A stretch of 21,098 bases of DNA, from NCBI GenBank assembly GCA_900767685.1, contig CAAGAB010000332.1, forward strand, positions 1 through 21,098, written 5' to 3'. The notes beneath the pieces are model-generated. The model ran no database searches and was not told the DNA's origin. It saw only the letters and a program-made list of their open reading frames with translations. The translations under genes were made by a program, and so were the position numbers. This DNA comes from an uncultured Coprococcus sp. (GTDB lineage: Bacteria > Bacillota_A > Clostridia > Lachnospirales > Lachnospiraceae). Below, piece by piece: positions 1 to 7,254 of this stretch. Every line of letters starts with the position of its first letter. Within the stretch, counting starts at the first letter, position 1.

Positions 1-968
1 AAGAGAAGTATGAAAGCCTGGAGATCCTGTCTAAAGCACTCAATGTGCTGTTCGAGGGATATAGTCTTTATGAGGTATCTAACAAGATAGAAGACCAGTA
101 CATAGAGCTTACATGGTGTTGCAATTTCTTGAATGCCAATCCGGCTATGCTTAAAGCGTTCTTCAGTGTAAAGGAAAAGATCAAAGTATTTGACGTCAGA
201 AAGAAGTCAATTGTCGAGAAGAACAATAAGAATAAAGAAGTATATTCAATGCTTGACAACAGACAGAAGATCCTGCTTTTTATGGCGGCAGAGGATATGG
301 TTGTCAATGGACTTAACAGCTCAAAGAAGATGGTTCTCGCATCAAGCTATGATATTAATACAGCTAAGAAGTATCTGCATGACACATATGTTAGAACTAC
401 TCTTCCGGAAAAGTATAAAGAAGAGAATGAGCAGGGCGGTGGTGGCTTATTTGGCAAGAAGCAGCAGGCTATGCCGGCAGACCTTGTTTCATTATGCAAG
501 GTGGCATCTGTCGAGGAGATGCTGTGCAAGTCAGAGTATCTGTACCATCAGCATGCGCTGAAGGGCCAGGACAAGCCTACCAGCGAGGAGATGACATACT
601 CCGTTGCGTGTCTTATCAAGTGTATTAATCATCTGATAAACAAGAAGAGCAAGGCGGCTGCAGCTCCTAATAAAAAGGTTATCATCACCAAGACAGGTAA
701 GGTAATTGAGCTCAATGATGAGTCAGGACAGACAACGGATAAGCAGGAGTCAGGAATCATTGAGGCTATAGATAACATAGTTGTTCAGCTCAAGGACAAG
801 AGTGATAGCAATGTCAAGTATGTCAAGGATTACATAGAGGATCTCCTCAATACTCTTATGAAGTATAACTGGGATATGAATGTGCAGCTTGACGAGTTCT
901 CAGGTGAGGAACTTAGAAACAAGGCATTCACAGTTATAAAGAAACTGAATTACGACCTTCTCAGATAA
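1..968 (+). CDS. Hypothetical protein, 5'-truncated by the window
   Basis: The reading frame is open from the first complete codon (base 3) to TAA at 966-968, so the true start lies outside the window. The GTG at 45 has no ribosome binding site and is probably internal. About 322 residues are visible. They are mostly hydrophilic and predicted helical, with no signal peptide or membrane segment. A GGGG-containing linker lies near the middle, followed by a Lys/Ala-rich stretch and a short beta-like segment (KKVIITKTGKVIEL). The C-terminal 80 residues look helical and acidic. I recognise no catalytic motif and assign no function. A strong terminator follows at once, so this is the last gene of a unit coming from outside the window. 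It could belong with the unusual cluster at 3375-6859, but hisS and a minus-strand gene separate them. That it is a real gene is well supported by its length and codon use. Confidence 0.75.
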   Translation, partial: EKYESLEILSKALNVLFEGYSLYEVSNKIEDQYIELTWCCNFLNANPAMLKAFFSVKEKIKVFDVRKKSIVEKNNKNKEVYSMLDNRQKILLFMAAEDMVVNGLNSSKKMVLASSYDINTAKKYLHDTYVRTTLPEKYKEENEQGGGGLFGKKQQAMPADLVSLCKVASVEEMLCKSEYLYHQHALKGQDKPTSEEMTYSVACLIKCINHLINKKSKAAAAPNKKVIITKTGKVIELNDESGQTTDKQESGIIEAIDNIVVQLKDKSDSNVKYVKDYIEDLLNTLMKYNWDMNVQLDEFSGEELRNKAFTVIKKLNYDLLR

Positions 969-988
969 TCACATGGGAAGATAAAAGA

Positions 989-1036
989 AACCATCGGATT
1001 GGACATAATGTTCACTCCGATGGTTATTTTTGTTTT
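989..1036 (+). terminator. Rho-independent terminator after the first gene
   Basis: A perfect 10-bp stem (AACCATCGGA at 989-998, TCCGATGGTT at 1016-1025) encloses a 17-nt loop. It is followed by ATTTTTGTTTT. It lies 20 bases after the stop codon of the preceding gene. Confidence 0.9.
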
Positions 1037-1053
1037 GGAGTAGAGTATACATG

Positions 1054-1103
1054 AGCATGCGGTTATAACTTATGTACATCAGCATGTGGTGATAACTTAG
1101 TAC
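1054..1103 (+). repeat. Two imperfect direct repeats upstream of the hisS promoter
   Basis: Copy one is at 1054-1077 and copy two at 1081-1103, a period of 27. They share AGCATG, GGT and ATAACTTA followed by GTAC, with two substitutions and one deletion. The second copy ends directly against the proposed -35 box at 1104. The placement suggests an activator or repressor site, or a decayed duplication. No partner protein can be named. Confidence 0.6.
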
Positions 1104-1132
1104 TGGAAAAAGTCAATACTATATGCTAGAAT
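1104..1132 (+). promoter_or_regulatory. Probable hisS promoter (extended -10)
   Basis: The -35-like TGGAAA (1104-1109) is separated by 17 bases from the -10 TAGAAT (1127-1132). TGC directly before the -10 gives an extended -10 motif. The predicted start is near 1139, which leaves a short leader of about 34 bases. That leader is too short for a T-box. Confidence 0.6.
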
Positions 1133-1172
1133 AGGTTCGGTTTGATAAAAGATAAAATCAGGAGGATTAGAA

Positions 1173-2438
1173 ATGGCAAAATTCATTAAGACACCGGTAA
1201 AGGGTATGTGTGATCAGCTTCCGGCTGATATGAGGCTGAGAGAACATGTGCTTTCAATGATAAAGACAAGTTATTCCAGATTCGGATTTACACAGATAGA
1301 GACTCCTGTTATGGAACATATAGAGAATCTTACAAGCAAGCAGGGTGGCGATAACGAGAAGCTTATCTTCAAAGTTATGAAGAGAGGTGCTGATCTTCAG
1401 AGAGCGATAGATGCTGGAAAGGGAGAACTTGCTGACAGTGGACTCAGGTACGATCTGACACTTCCTCTTTCAAGGTATTATGCCAACAACAAGGAACAGC
1501 TTCCTAGTCCGTTTAAGGCACTGCAGATAGGTCCTGTGTTCCGTGCAGATCAGCCTCAGAAGGGCAGATTTAGAATGTTCACACAGTGCGATATAGATAT
1601 TCTTGGAGATAATACCAATCTTGCTGAGATAGAGCTTGTTGCAGCCACATCAGATATGCTTTCAAGAATATTCTCAGAGGTTGGGATAACAGATTTCACT
1701 ATCCACATCAATGACAGACAGATACTTCGCGGTGCCGCAAAGAATGCCGGATTTGCGGAGGATGATATTGCATCGATACTGATAAGTCTTGACAAGTACG
1801 ACAAGATTGGACTTGACGGTATAAGAGCAGAGCTTACAGAGAATGGCTACGATGCAGCAATGGTGGACAAATATCTGGAGGTATATCAGAACCTCGGCGA
1901 TATGAGCTGCGCAGACTTCTGCAAGGACATCGCAGAGGATTGCCTTGATCAAAAGGTTATCACCAACATGGATGAGATCATATCAAGCGCCAGAACCATG
2001 GTAGCTGATGGGGTGAAGATTGTATTTGACCCAACTCTTGTAAGAGGAATGGGATATTACACAGGTCCTATATTCGAGGTTACTATAGATGATTACAACT
2101 TCTCCATCGCAGGTGGCGGAAGATATGACAAGATGGTAGGCAACTTCTGCGGTCAGGATGTGCCTGCAACCGGATTCTCCATTGGCTTTGAGAGGATCAT
2201 AACTATCCTCAAGGACAAACTCGAGAATGGATATAAGATAGATGCAGACAACGTGGCTATTCTCATTCACAAGGACGTAACTCTTGATAAGAAACTTGAG
2301 ATATTCAAGGAGGCAAAAGAGCTTCGTCAGGCTGGAAAGACTGTGACAATCCAGATGATGAGAAAGAACATGAAGCAGCAGATAGGTATGCTTGAAGCAG
2401 AGGGCTACACAGAATTCAAGAAGGTATACAATGACTAA
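1173..2438 (+). CDS. hisS: Histidine--tRNA ligase (HisRS)
   Basis: Cytoplasmic class II aminoacyl-tRNA synthetase that charges tRNA-His with histidine using ATP. The 421-residue length fits bacterial HisS (about 420). Visible landmarks are the N-terminal motif 1 helix (FGFTQIETPVME), motif 2 with its arginine (FRADQPQKGRFRMFTQCDIDILG region, residues about 128-150), the histidine-specific loop (LVRGMGYYTGPIFEV, where many HisS have RGLDYYTG), and motif 3 (GGGRYDKM through GFSIGFERI). A C-terminal anticodon-binding domain (about residues 345-421) is present. This argues against HisZ, the paralog that lacks charging activity. The start is fixed by AGGAGG at 1160-1165, 7 bases before ATG. The gene is monocistronic between its own promoter and a shared terminator. 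The M-G in place of L-D in the histidine loop suggests a divergent clade; identification remains firm. Confidence 0.95.
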   Translation: MAKFIKTPVKGMCDQLPADMRLREHVLSMIKTSYSRFGFTQIETPVMEHIENLTSKQGGDNEKLIFKVMKRGADLQRAIDAGKGELADSGLRYDLTLPLSRYYANNKEQLPSPFKALQIGPVFRADQPQKGRFRMFTQCDIDILGDNTNLAEIELVAATSDMLSRIFSEVGITDFTIHINDRQILRGAAKNAGFAEDDIASILISLDKYDKIGLDGIRAELTENGYDAAMVDKYLEVYQNLGDMSCADFCKDIAEDCLDQKVITNMDEIISSARTMVADGVKIVFDPTLVRGMGYYTGPIFEVTIDDYNFSIAGGGRYDKMVGNFCGQDVPATGFSIGFERIITILKDKLENGYKIDADNVAILIHKDVTLDKKLEIFKEAKELRQAGKTVTIQMMRKNMKQQIGMLEAEGYTEFKKVYND

Positions 2439-2504
2439 TGCAGAGATCTGCGAGCGATACTGCGCGGTGGTTACTGTGTACACAAAAGAATAAACGACAT
2501 AATA

Positions 2505-2553
2505 AAATGGACTGTAGTTTAACGGTGGTGAATCGTTAAATTACAGTCCATTT
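2505..2553. terminator. Bidirectional terminator between convergent hisS and yqeG-like gene
   Basis: Two 20-base arms (2505-2524 and 2534-2553) are complementary except for one G-T wobble and enclose a 9-base loop. T-rich sequence follows on the plus strand (TTTATTTGTG), and the minus-strand exit is also T-rich (ATTTTATTAT). It can therefore stop both convergent genes. Confidence 0.9.
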
Positions 2554-2620
2554 ATTTGTGCGGACAGCAAGTTGAAGACTTATGTCTTGGGACAACTTTG
2601 CAATTGCCATCTATAAACAT

Positions 2621-3127
2621 TTATCTCACCATGCCGTGCTTCTTTTTAAAGTAAAATATAAATGGTTTTTCGATAATCCTTTTCAGGGTGATCTGGATTT
2701 CTTCGTGGCTTGTGTCTATAGGTTTTACAAGTATAGTATGGATCCCCAGACTGGCGCTCCCGATTATATCAGTATATATCTGATCACCGACTGCGAGGGT
2801 GTTTTTTACATTGCAGCCGATCTCGTCCATGGCGCGTATGTAGCCTTTTTTGGAAGGCTTTCCAGCTTTATATATATAGTTCACTTTCATCTTTTTGTTG
2901 AATGCAGCGACCCTTGGTTCTTTGTTGTTGGATACCAGACATATCTTAAAGCCTATGGCTTTGAGCTGTTCCATAAGCTGGATAGCTCTGGTTGTAGCTG
3001 GCTCGTTGTGGCGGACCAGGGTGTTGTCTATGTCGAATAAAATTCCGCGGTAGCCCATGGCATAATATTTTTTGAAATCAATCTTATATGTGGATGAGTA
3101 ATATTCATCCGGCAGAAGCTTTATCAT
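2621..3127 (-). CDS. yqeG: YqeG-family HAD-IIIA phosphatase
   Basis: A 168-residue HAD-superfamily phosphatase of the YqeG type. HAD motif I is FDIDNTLV (D32 and D34, the nucleophile and acid). Motif II is the LVSNN region, a lysine follows in KAGKPSKKG, and the motif III/IV segment is VGDQIYTDI. There is no large cap domain, as expected for subclass III. The reading frame extends upstream to 3172, but I chose ATG at 3125-3127. GGAGGG lies 5 bases before it (3133-3138 on the plus strand), and the family normally starts M-[I/L]-K-x-L-x-P-x-x-Y, which matches MIKLLPDEYY. The physiological substrate of YqeG proteins is not established to my knowledge. In many Firmicutes the gene sits beside yqeH and shikimate genes. 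Here it stands alone, convergent with hisS and divergent from the sigma4-like cluster. Confidence 0.92.
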   Translation of the reverse strand: MIKLLPDEYYSSTYKIDFKKYYAMGYRGILFDIDNTLVRHNEPATTRAIQLMEQLKAIGFKICLVSNNKEPRVAAFNKKMKVNYIYKAGKPSKKGYIRAMDEIGCNVKNTLAVGDQIYTDIIGSASLGIHTILVKPIDTSHEEIQITLKRIIEKPFIFYFKKKHGMVR

Positions 3128-3271
3128 ACGATCCCTCCGGTATAAATAACATTTTAAGATATGACTTGACACATATCAGCATTTTAAACAGCAATAGTAT
3201 AGCATAAGAGAACGTGCAGGTGTATAAAGACTTAATAAAAACATAAAATCTTTTATCAACTCACTTTCGTG

Positions 3272-3300
3272 TTTTTTATTTGTGGCAAAACATGTATAAT
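3272..3300 (+). promoter_or_regulatory. Possible promoter of the sigma4-like cluster
   Basis: A perfect TATAAT lies at 3295-3300, about 75 bases before the start codon at 3375. The region 17 bases upstream is only T-rich (TTTTTT at 3272), so the -35 is poor. Weak consensus suggests dependence on an activator or another sigma factor. Confidence 0.4.
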
Positions 3301-3374
3301 AAAAATAATTGGATTCAGATATATAAAAAAGTGATGGCGGAGATAACTTAATCATATAGAAGGGGTGAATAACA

Positions 3375-4598
3375 GTGCACAGGGCATTTGTTATAAGAAA
3401 AGAAAAAGATACATATCTGTTGGATCTTATAAGTCCATATGAGGCATTGTACAGTTCTGTGTTTGGGGTTCAGACAGACACATTGTCATATTCCCAGGAT
3501 GGAATGTGCAGGAGAATGTTTGACGAGCTTATAGAGAAGCTCAATTACATGGAGAAAAAGGTCATATGTGAGCTATATGGCTATGGAAGTGAGAAGAAAA
3601 GCATATCCGAGATAGCAAGGGAATTGAGTCTCTCGATTGATGAGGTGGAGAAGCTTAGACAGAGTGCTCTCGAAAGATTCAGGGATCCTGAGAATTATAA
3701 GTATCTCGAGAAGAAATGGTATTCTGAAAATGATATTATGAGCATGGGATACGAACTTGATTATATCAAAAAGATCAAATCTGAACTTCTGAGATATCTG
3801 AATGGACGTAATGATGATGTCAGCTTCATCAAAGCTATAATGAAGAGAAATAATATATCTATACGCAGAGTATATAGAAATGTCAATTCAGCACGTTCTG
3901 ACACAGACCGGTTTGAGGCGACGCTTGTCGGAAAGAGGAATATTGATGAGGCTGTGAAGGCACTCAGAACATTTAAGATATCAGCAAGGCCGGTTGAGAA
4001 TGTGAGCAGGACGAAGGCTCAGAGGGGTAATGTAGAAACTGTTCTGATATCACAGAATGGAGTTGAGCAGGCGTACAAATACAGTGGCTTGAGCGATGAG
4101 GACATAGTGGACTGTATATACAAGGTGCTGACTGACAGTGATGAGGGATATGGGTGTATATTGAATTTTAATATATCCGATGGGCTCATGGGTCTGCTGC
4201 TCGCCTGGGGATATTTCTACATGGAGAGCTTGGTGAAAGACAGGCAGAGAATATATGATCTGCTTGTTGGTTCAGGGTTTGACATTCAGGCGGATGAATT
4301 TGCAAAATTTGCGGATAAAGCTGATATATATATAGAAGACAGAGTACATTCATCAATAACATTTGTGGCTGTTCCACAGACTGTTGCCAAGCAGATCTAT
4401 GATGATGAGCCGATGGATTACCATGAGCTGCTTGCCTGTGCAGAGCAGGCCGACAGAGATTTCGCGGTTATGCTGATCAGAATGGTGAACAAAAAGTTTG
4501 CAGATTTTGCAGGGCTTATGGTGACGGAACATGCAGAACAAAGACTTAAAGCATTGGATGAGACGGTAGAACCCGATATATCCGCGGATGCCGTATGA
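3375..4598 (+). CDS. Sigma-70 region 4-like HTH protein with a large C-terminal domain of unknown function
   Basis: A 407-residue soluble protein. Residues about 50-108 resemble sigma-70 region 4: helices with the spacing L-x-x-x-E-K-x-V-I, then KKSISEIARELSLSIDEVEKLRQSALERFR, ending in a typical recognition helix. There is no visible region 2, so it is not a complete sigma factor. The remaining 300 residues match nothing I know. They include a basic middle part (about 130-215) and a hydrophobic patch near 275-285 (GLMGLLLAWGYFYM). The start is GTG at 3375 with AGGGG 9 bases upstream. The next gene begins 15 bases after the stop with its own GGAGG, so the three genes to 6859 are likely one operon. 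A role as DNA-binding regulator of this operon is inference; a sigma4 fold can also serve only as a protein interaction module. Confidence 0.8.
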   Translation: MHRAFVIRKEKDTYLLDLISPYEALYSSVFGVQTDTLSYSQDGMCRRMFDELIEKLNYMEKKVICELYGYGSEKKSISEIARELSLSIDEVEKLRQSALERFRDPENYKYLEKKWYSENDIMSMGYELDYIKKIKSELLRYLNGRNDDVSFIKAIMKRNNISIRRVYRNVNSARSDTDRFEATLVGKRNIDEAVKALRTFKISARPVENVSRTKAQRGNVETVLISQNGVEQAYKYSGLSDEDIVDCIYKVLTDSDEGYGCILNFNISDGLMGLLLAWGYFYMESLVKDRQRIYDLLVGSGFDIQADEFAKFADKADIYIEDRVHSSITFVAVPQTVAKQIYDDEPMDYHELLACAEQADRDFAVMLIRMVNKKFADFAGLMVTEHAEQRLKALDETVEPDISADAV

Positions 4599-4613
4599 TA
4601 GGAGGATAAAGTG

Positions 4614-5186
4614 ATGGGATTGATAGTTGTCAATGTCATAAGTTTGATTATGTTTGTGTTGGCAATTGTTATGTTTATGCTTGCTGACAGCATGGTGGGC
4701 ATGGCAGTTGGAATAATACTGAGCATAATATGGCTTGTGTTTACGATCGCTGCTAATGTACATATACTAAAGGGGCGACGTTCCACAGAAAAACTGAAGG
4801 ACAGCGCAAAAGGACATTTGTTTGACGCACAGATAGAAAGACTTAACAGACAGTATGAGAGTATAATGTCCAGGGAGGAATATTTTCAGGAGAATGTGGA
4901 GGAAGGTAGTGGTGTAAGAAATCTGTACGAAGATATAAAAGAGCAGGCACAGAGCAATATGGACAGTGCCATAGGATTCATACAGACTTATGATTACTAT
5001 ACCAGACCACAGCCTGTATATCTGGATAATCTGTGCAGACAGGGAGATGAGCTGGTCAGAAAGTTTAATATATTGGTTGAGAAGCTGGTAGATATAGATA
5101 CCAATCTAAGCACGCTGGATATGAAATATGTGGATGATGTCATAGAGTGCATGAACAATATGAAACAAGAGTCACAAAAAGTATAA
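4614..5186 (+). CDS. Two-helix membrane protein with a cytoplasmic helical domain
   Basis: A 190-residue protein with two hydrophobic segments (about residues 2-24 and 28-51). A positive cluster (KGRR) after the second predicts that the long C-terminal part lies in the cytoplasm. That part (60-190) is charged and helical, probably coiled coil. It resembles in general layout the XpaC-like proteins that accompany toxic-anion-resistance genes, but I cannot confirm that family. A GTG at 4611 is in frame one codon earlier. I prefer ATG 4614 because GGAGG at 4601-4605 is then 8 bases away. It is the middle gene of a tight cluster: 15 bases after the sigma4-like gene and 20 bases before the VWA gene. 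It could link the extracytoplasmic VWA protein to the cytoplasmic regulator (inference). Confidence 0.75.
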   Translation: MGLIVVNVISLIMFVLAIVMFMLADSMVGMAVGIILSIIWLVFTIAANVHILKGRRSTEKLKDSAKGHLFDAQIERLNRQYESIMSREEYFQENVEEGSGVRNLYEDIKEQAQSNMDSAIGFIQTYDYYTRPQPVYLDNLCRQGDELVRKFNILVEKLVDIDTNLSTLDMKYVDDVIECMNNMKQESQKV

Positions 5187-5206
5187 TGGAGTAAAAGGAG
5201 GACAAG

Positions 5207-6859
5207 ATGGATAAGAGGACAAAAGGGATAGTAGCAGTGGGAGTGCTGGTGATAGTGGCAATGATAGCGATAATCGTAGGTGTGGTTGCCAAGAAAGCCG
5301 GAAGCATGACAGGCGGCGAAGATGACTGGTCGACATCAAAGAGTGATATGACACTGGATGAGTTATACAATAAGGTGGATGTAAGCAACGCGACACCTGT
5401 TAAGGGCACGGTTACGCTTGACACACCTGATCTGTATGAGGAGCTTCCGGATATAGACAAGTATCCTCTGGCTGTACAGGGAAACGGCGATATCGACGTG
5501 GAGATATTTACATCTGGTGAGAAAGCGGGCAGCGACAACGACTCATGGCTTATAGATGTTGCTGGCAAGTTTAACTCTTCTGATGTGAAGACCTCCGGCG
5601 GCAAGAGTGTGTCCATGAGTGTGCGTTCAGTGCCGTCGGGAACAGCGGCTGACTATATCATATCAGGCAAATATCTACCGGATCTCTACACACCAAGCAA
5701 CACATTGTTTGGCGAGTATGCGATATCAAACAATGGCAATCTGGAGCTTTATACGGACAGGCTTGTGGGCAATACAGCCGGAATTCTTGTAAAGAAAGAC
5801 AGCGGTTATACCACTGCGGATGAAGTCATAAAGGCAGTTCAGGACAATAAGATAACGATGGGATACACCAATCCGCAGACCAGTGCCACGGGTCTTAATC
5901 TTCTGTTGACATTGCTTCAGGGCGGAGAGGAGAATTTCACCAAGTTCAATGAGAATATACCATATGTTGCATATACGACACAGCAGATGAGAGACAGTGC
6001 ATCAAATGGAACACTTGATGCCATGCTCTCAGAATATCAGGCATATATAAATGACAAGAATCTGACATCGATGTATGATTTCATAGCGTTTGGTGTACGG
6101 CACGACAATCCGGCATATTTATGCAACAAGGCTGGCAAGACAGATGCTGAGCTTGAGGCTATAGATCTTGTTGTGAAGTACTGCAAGAGCGATGATATGC
6201 AGAAGATAGCCACCAAGAAAGGCTTCAATGCAAATGATGACTATAAGTCATCTGATGAGTTCTCAGGGGCACTGGTGACACAGGGACTTAAAACATACAA
6301 GAAGACAAAGGATAATGGCAGGGATATCATAGCGGTATTTGTGGCTGACTGCAGCGGTTCCATGGATGGAGATCCGATGAATCAGCTCAAGAACAGTCTG
6401 ACAAATGGTGCTCAGTACATTAATGACAATAACTATGTAGGCCTGGTTAGCTATTCAAGTTCAGTTACCATAGAAGTGCCTATAGCACAGTTTGACCTCA
6501 ATCAGAGATCATATTTTCAGGGGGCTGTGAACAACCTTATTGCGTCGGGTGGAACAGCGTCATATGATGCGGTAGTTACAGCTATGAAGATGATAACGGA
6601 GGCAAAGGAGCAGCACCCGGATGCAAAATGTATGTTGTTCCTTCTCAGCGATGGATATGCGAATATCGGATTTTCCATGGACGAGATAACAAGTGCGCTT
6701 AGAACTTCGAATATACCGGTTTATACTATTGGTTACGGTGGTGATGCTGATACAGGCGAGCTTGCAAAGCTGTCGGGGATAAACGAGGCTGCATCGATAA
6801 ATGCCGACAGTGATGATATTATCTATAAGATAAAGAGTTTATTTAATTCACAGCTTTAA
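5207..6859 (+). CDS. Membrane-anchored solute-binding-like plus von Willebrand factor A protein
   Basis: A 550-residue protein. An N-terminal basic-hydrophobic segment (residues about 5-29) is an uncleaved anchor or signal, with no lipobox cysteine. A linker follows. Residues about 95-350 look like a periplasmic solute-binding fold (IISGKYLPDLYTPSN, AGILVKKDSG, MGYTNPQTSATGLNLLLTLL). The C-terminal VWA domain (about 373-550) has an intact metal-ion-dependent adhesion site: D381-C-S383-G-S385, T450 in GGTAS, and D482 in LLSDGYAN. AGGAGG at 5196-5201 sits 5 bases before ATG. A VWA domain fused to a binding domain suggests extracytoplasmic, divalent-cation-dependent ligand or protein recognition. 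It is the last gene of the three-gene cluster, and no terminator hairpin follows before the riboflavin promoter. The function is unknown; the two domains are clear, the binding domain less certainly than the VWA. Confidence 0.88.
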   Translation: MDKRTKGIVAVGVLVIVAMIAIIVGVVAKKAGSMTGGEDDWSTSKSDMTLDELYNKVDVSNATPVKGTVTLDTPDLYEELPDIDKYPLAVQGNGDIDVEIFTSGEKAGSDNDSWLIDVAGKFNSSDVKTSGGKSVSMSVRSVPSGTAADYIISGKYLPDLYTPSNTLFGEYAISNNGNLELYTDRLVGNTAGILVKKDSGYTTADEVIKAVQDNKITMGYTNPQTSATGLNLLLTLLQGGEENFTKFNENIPYVAYTTQQMRDSASNGTLDAMLSEYQAYINDKNLTSMYDFIAFGVRHDNPAYLCNKAGKTDAELEAIDLVVKYCKSDDMQKIATKKGFNANDDYKSSDEFSGALVTQGLKTYKKTKDNGRDIIAVFVADCSGSMDGDPMNQLKNSLTNGAQYINDNNYVGLVSYSSSVTIEVPIAQFDLNQRSYFQGAVNNLIASGGTASYDAVVTAMKMITEAKEQHPDAKCMLFLLSDGYANIGFSMDEITSALRTSNIPVYTIGYGGDADTGELAKLSGINEAASINADSDDIIYKIKSLFNSQL

Positions 6860-6867
6860 AAAAATTG

Positions 6868-6896
6868 TTGCAATCCGAGTACATATGGAATACAAT
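6868..6896 (+). promoter_or_regulatory. Probable promoter of the riboflavin operon
   Basis: TTGCAA (6868-6873) is separated by 17 bases from TACAAT (6891-6896). This places the transcription start near 6903, about 40 bases before the FMN aptamer. A perfect TTGACA at 6921 has no -10 at proper spacing (TATGAT is only 10 bases away), so it is less likely to be used. Confidence 0.55.
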
Positions 6897-6944
6897 ATAA
6901 GCGTTTTAAAAAAGCTTGGCTTGACAACAATTAAATATGATGAA

Positions 6945-7070
6945 AGATCTTCGGGGGTGAGTGCAATTCTCCACCGACGGTGTTGGGGATATCCCCTGAG
7001 TCCGTGAGCCGTATGGCATGATCCGGTGTGATTCCGGAACCGACAGTATAGTCTGGATGAGAGAAGTATT
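6945..7070 (+). promoter_or_regulatory. FMN riboswitch (RFN element)
   Basis: The conserved RFN blocks occur in order: ATCTTCGGGGG, GTGCAATTCTCCACCGACGG, AGTCCGTGAGCC, a variable stem with GATCCGGTGTGATTCCGGAAC, and CCGACAGTATAGTCTGGATG followed by GAGAAG. FMN binding is known to favour termination or block translation of riboflavin genes. Here a strong terminator at 7169-7201 and the ribD start at 7255 follow, so transcriptional attenuation is expected. Confidence 0.97.
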
Positions 7071-7100
7071 AGATATAGTATTGTATATAGTATTATATAT
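7065..7100 (+). repeat. 12-bp tandem repeat (3 copies) after the FMN aptamer
   Basis: Three head-to-tail 12-base units lie at 7065-7076, 7077-7088 and 7089-7100. Each begins AGTATT and continues AGATAT, GTATAT or ATATAT. The array starts within the 3' edge of the aptamer and runs into the expression platform, lengthening the AT-rich spacer before the terminator. Confidence 0.75.
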
Positions 7101-7168
7101 TCAGAAAAGTATTAGTGATCTGATCCTTATATGCGTTGGCATGTAGCAGTGTGGTCAGAGATCTGATG

Positions 7169-7201
7169 AAAAAACCTCGGGGAATTCTTCGAGGTTTTTT
7201 T
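7169..7201 (+). terminator. Riboswitch-controlled terminator
   Basis: AAAAAACCTCG (7169-7179) pairs with CGAGGTTTTTT (7190-7200), followed by a run of seven T from 7195. It lies between the FMN aptamer and ribD, so it is the attenuator that FMN should favour. Confidence 0.92.
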
Positions 7202-7254
7202 GTGTGGTGAATAGTTGCCGGTATGAGCCAGTCTAGTTGTAGGAAGGTGAGCAG

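Noticed and set aside
1133..1172. T-box leader for hisS
   Set aside because: The predicted leader is about 34 bases, with no specifier stem, T-box sequence or terminator.
2582..3040. Plus-strand frame of 152 codons overlapping the YqeG-like gene
   Set aside because: It lies entirely opposite a gene with clear HAD motifs, has no ribosome site, and its protein has no recognisable features.
4611..4613. GTG as start of the two-helix membrane protein
   Set aside because: The adjacent ATG at 4614 has better spacing to GGAGG; the difference is a single residue and cannot be settled here.
6921..6942. TTGACA with TATGAT as the riboflavin promoter
   Set aside because: The spacing is only 10 bases. 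The TTGCAA-17-TACAAT pair upstream fits better.
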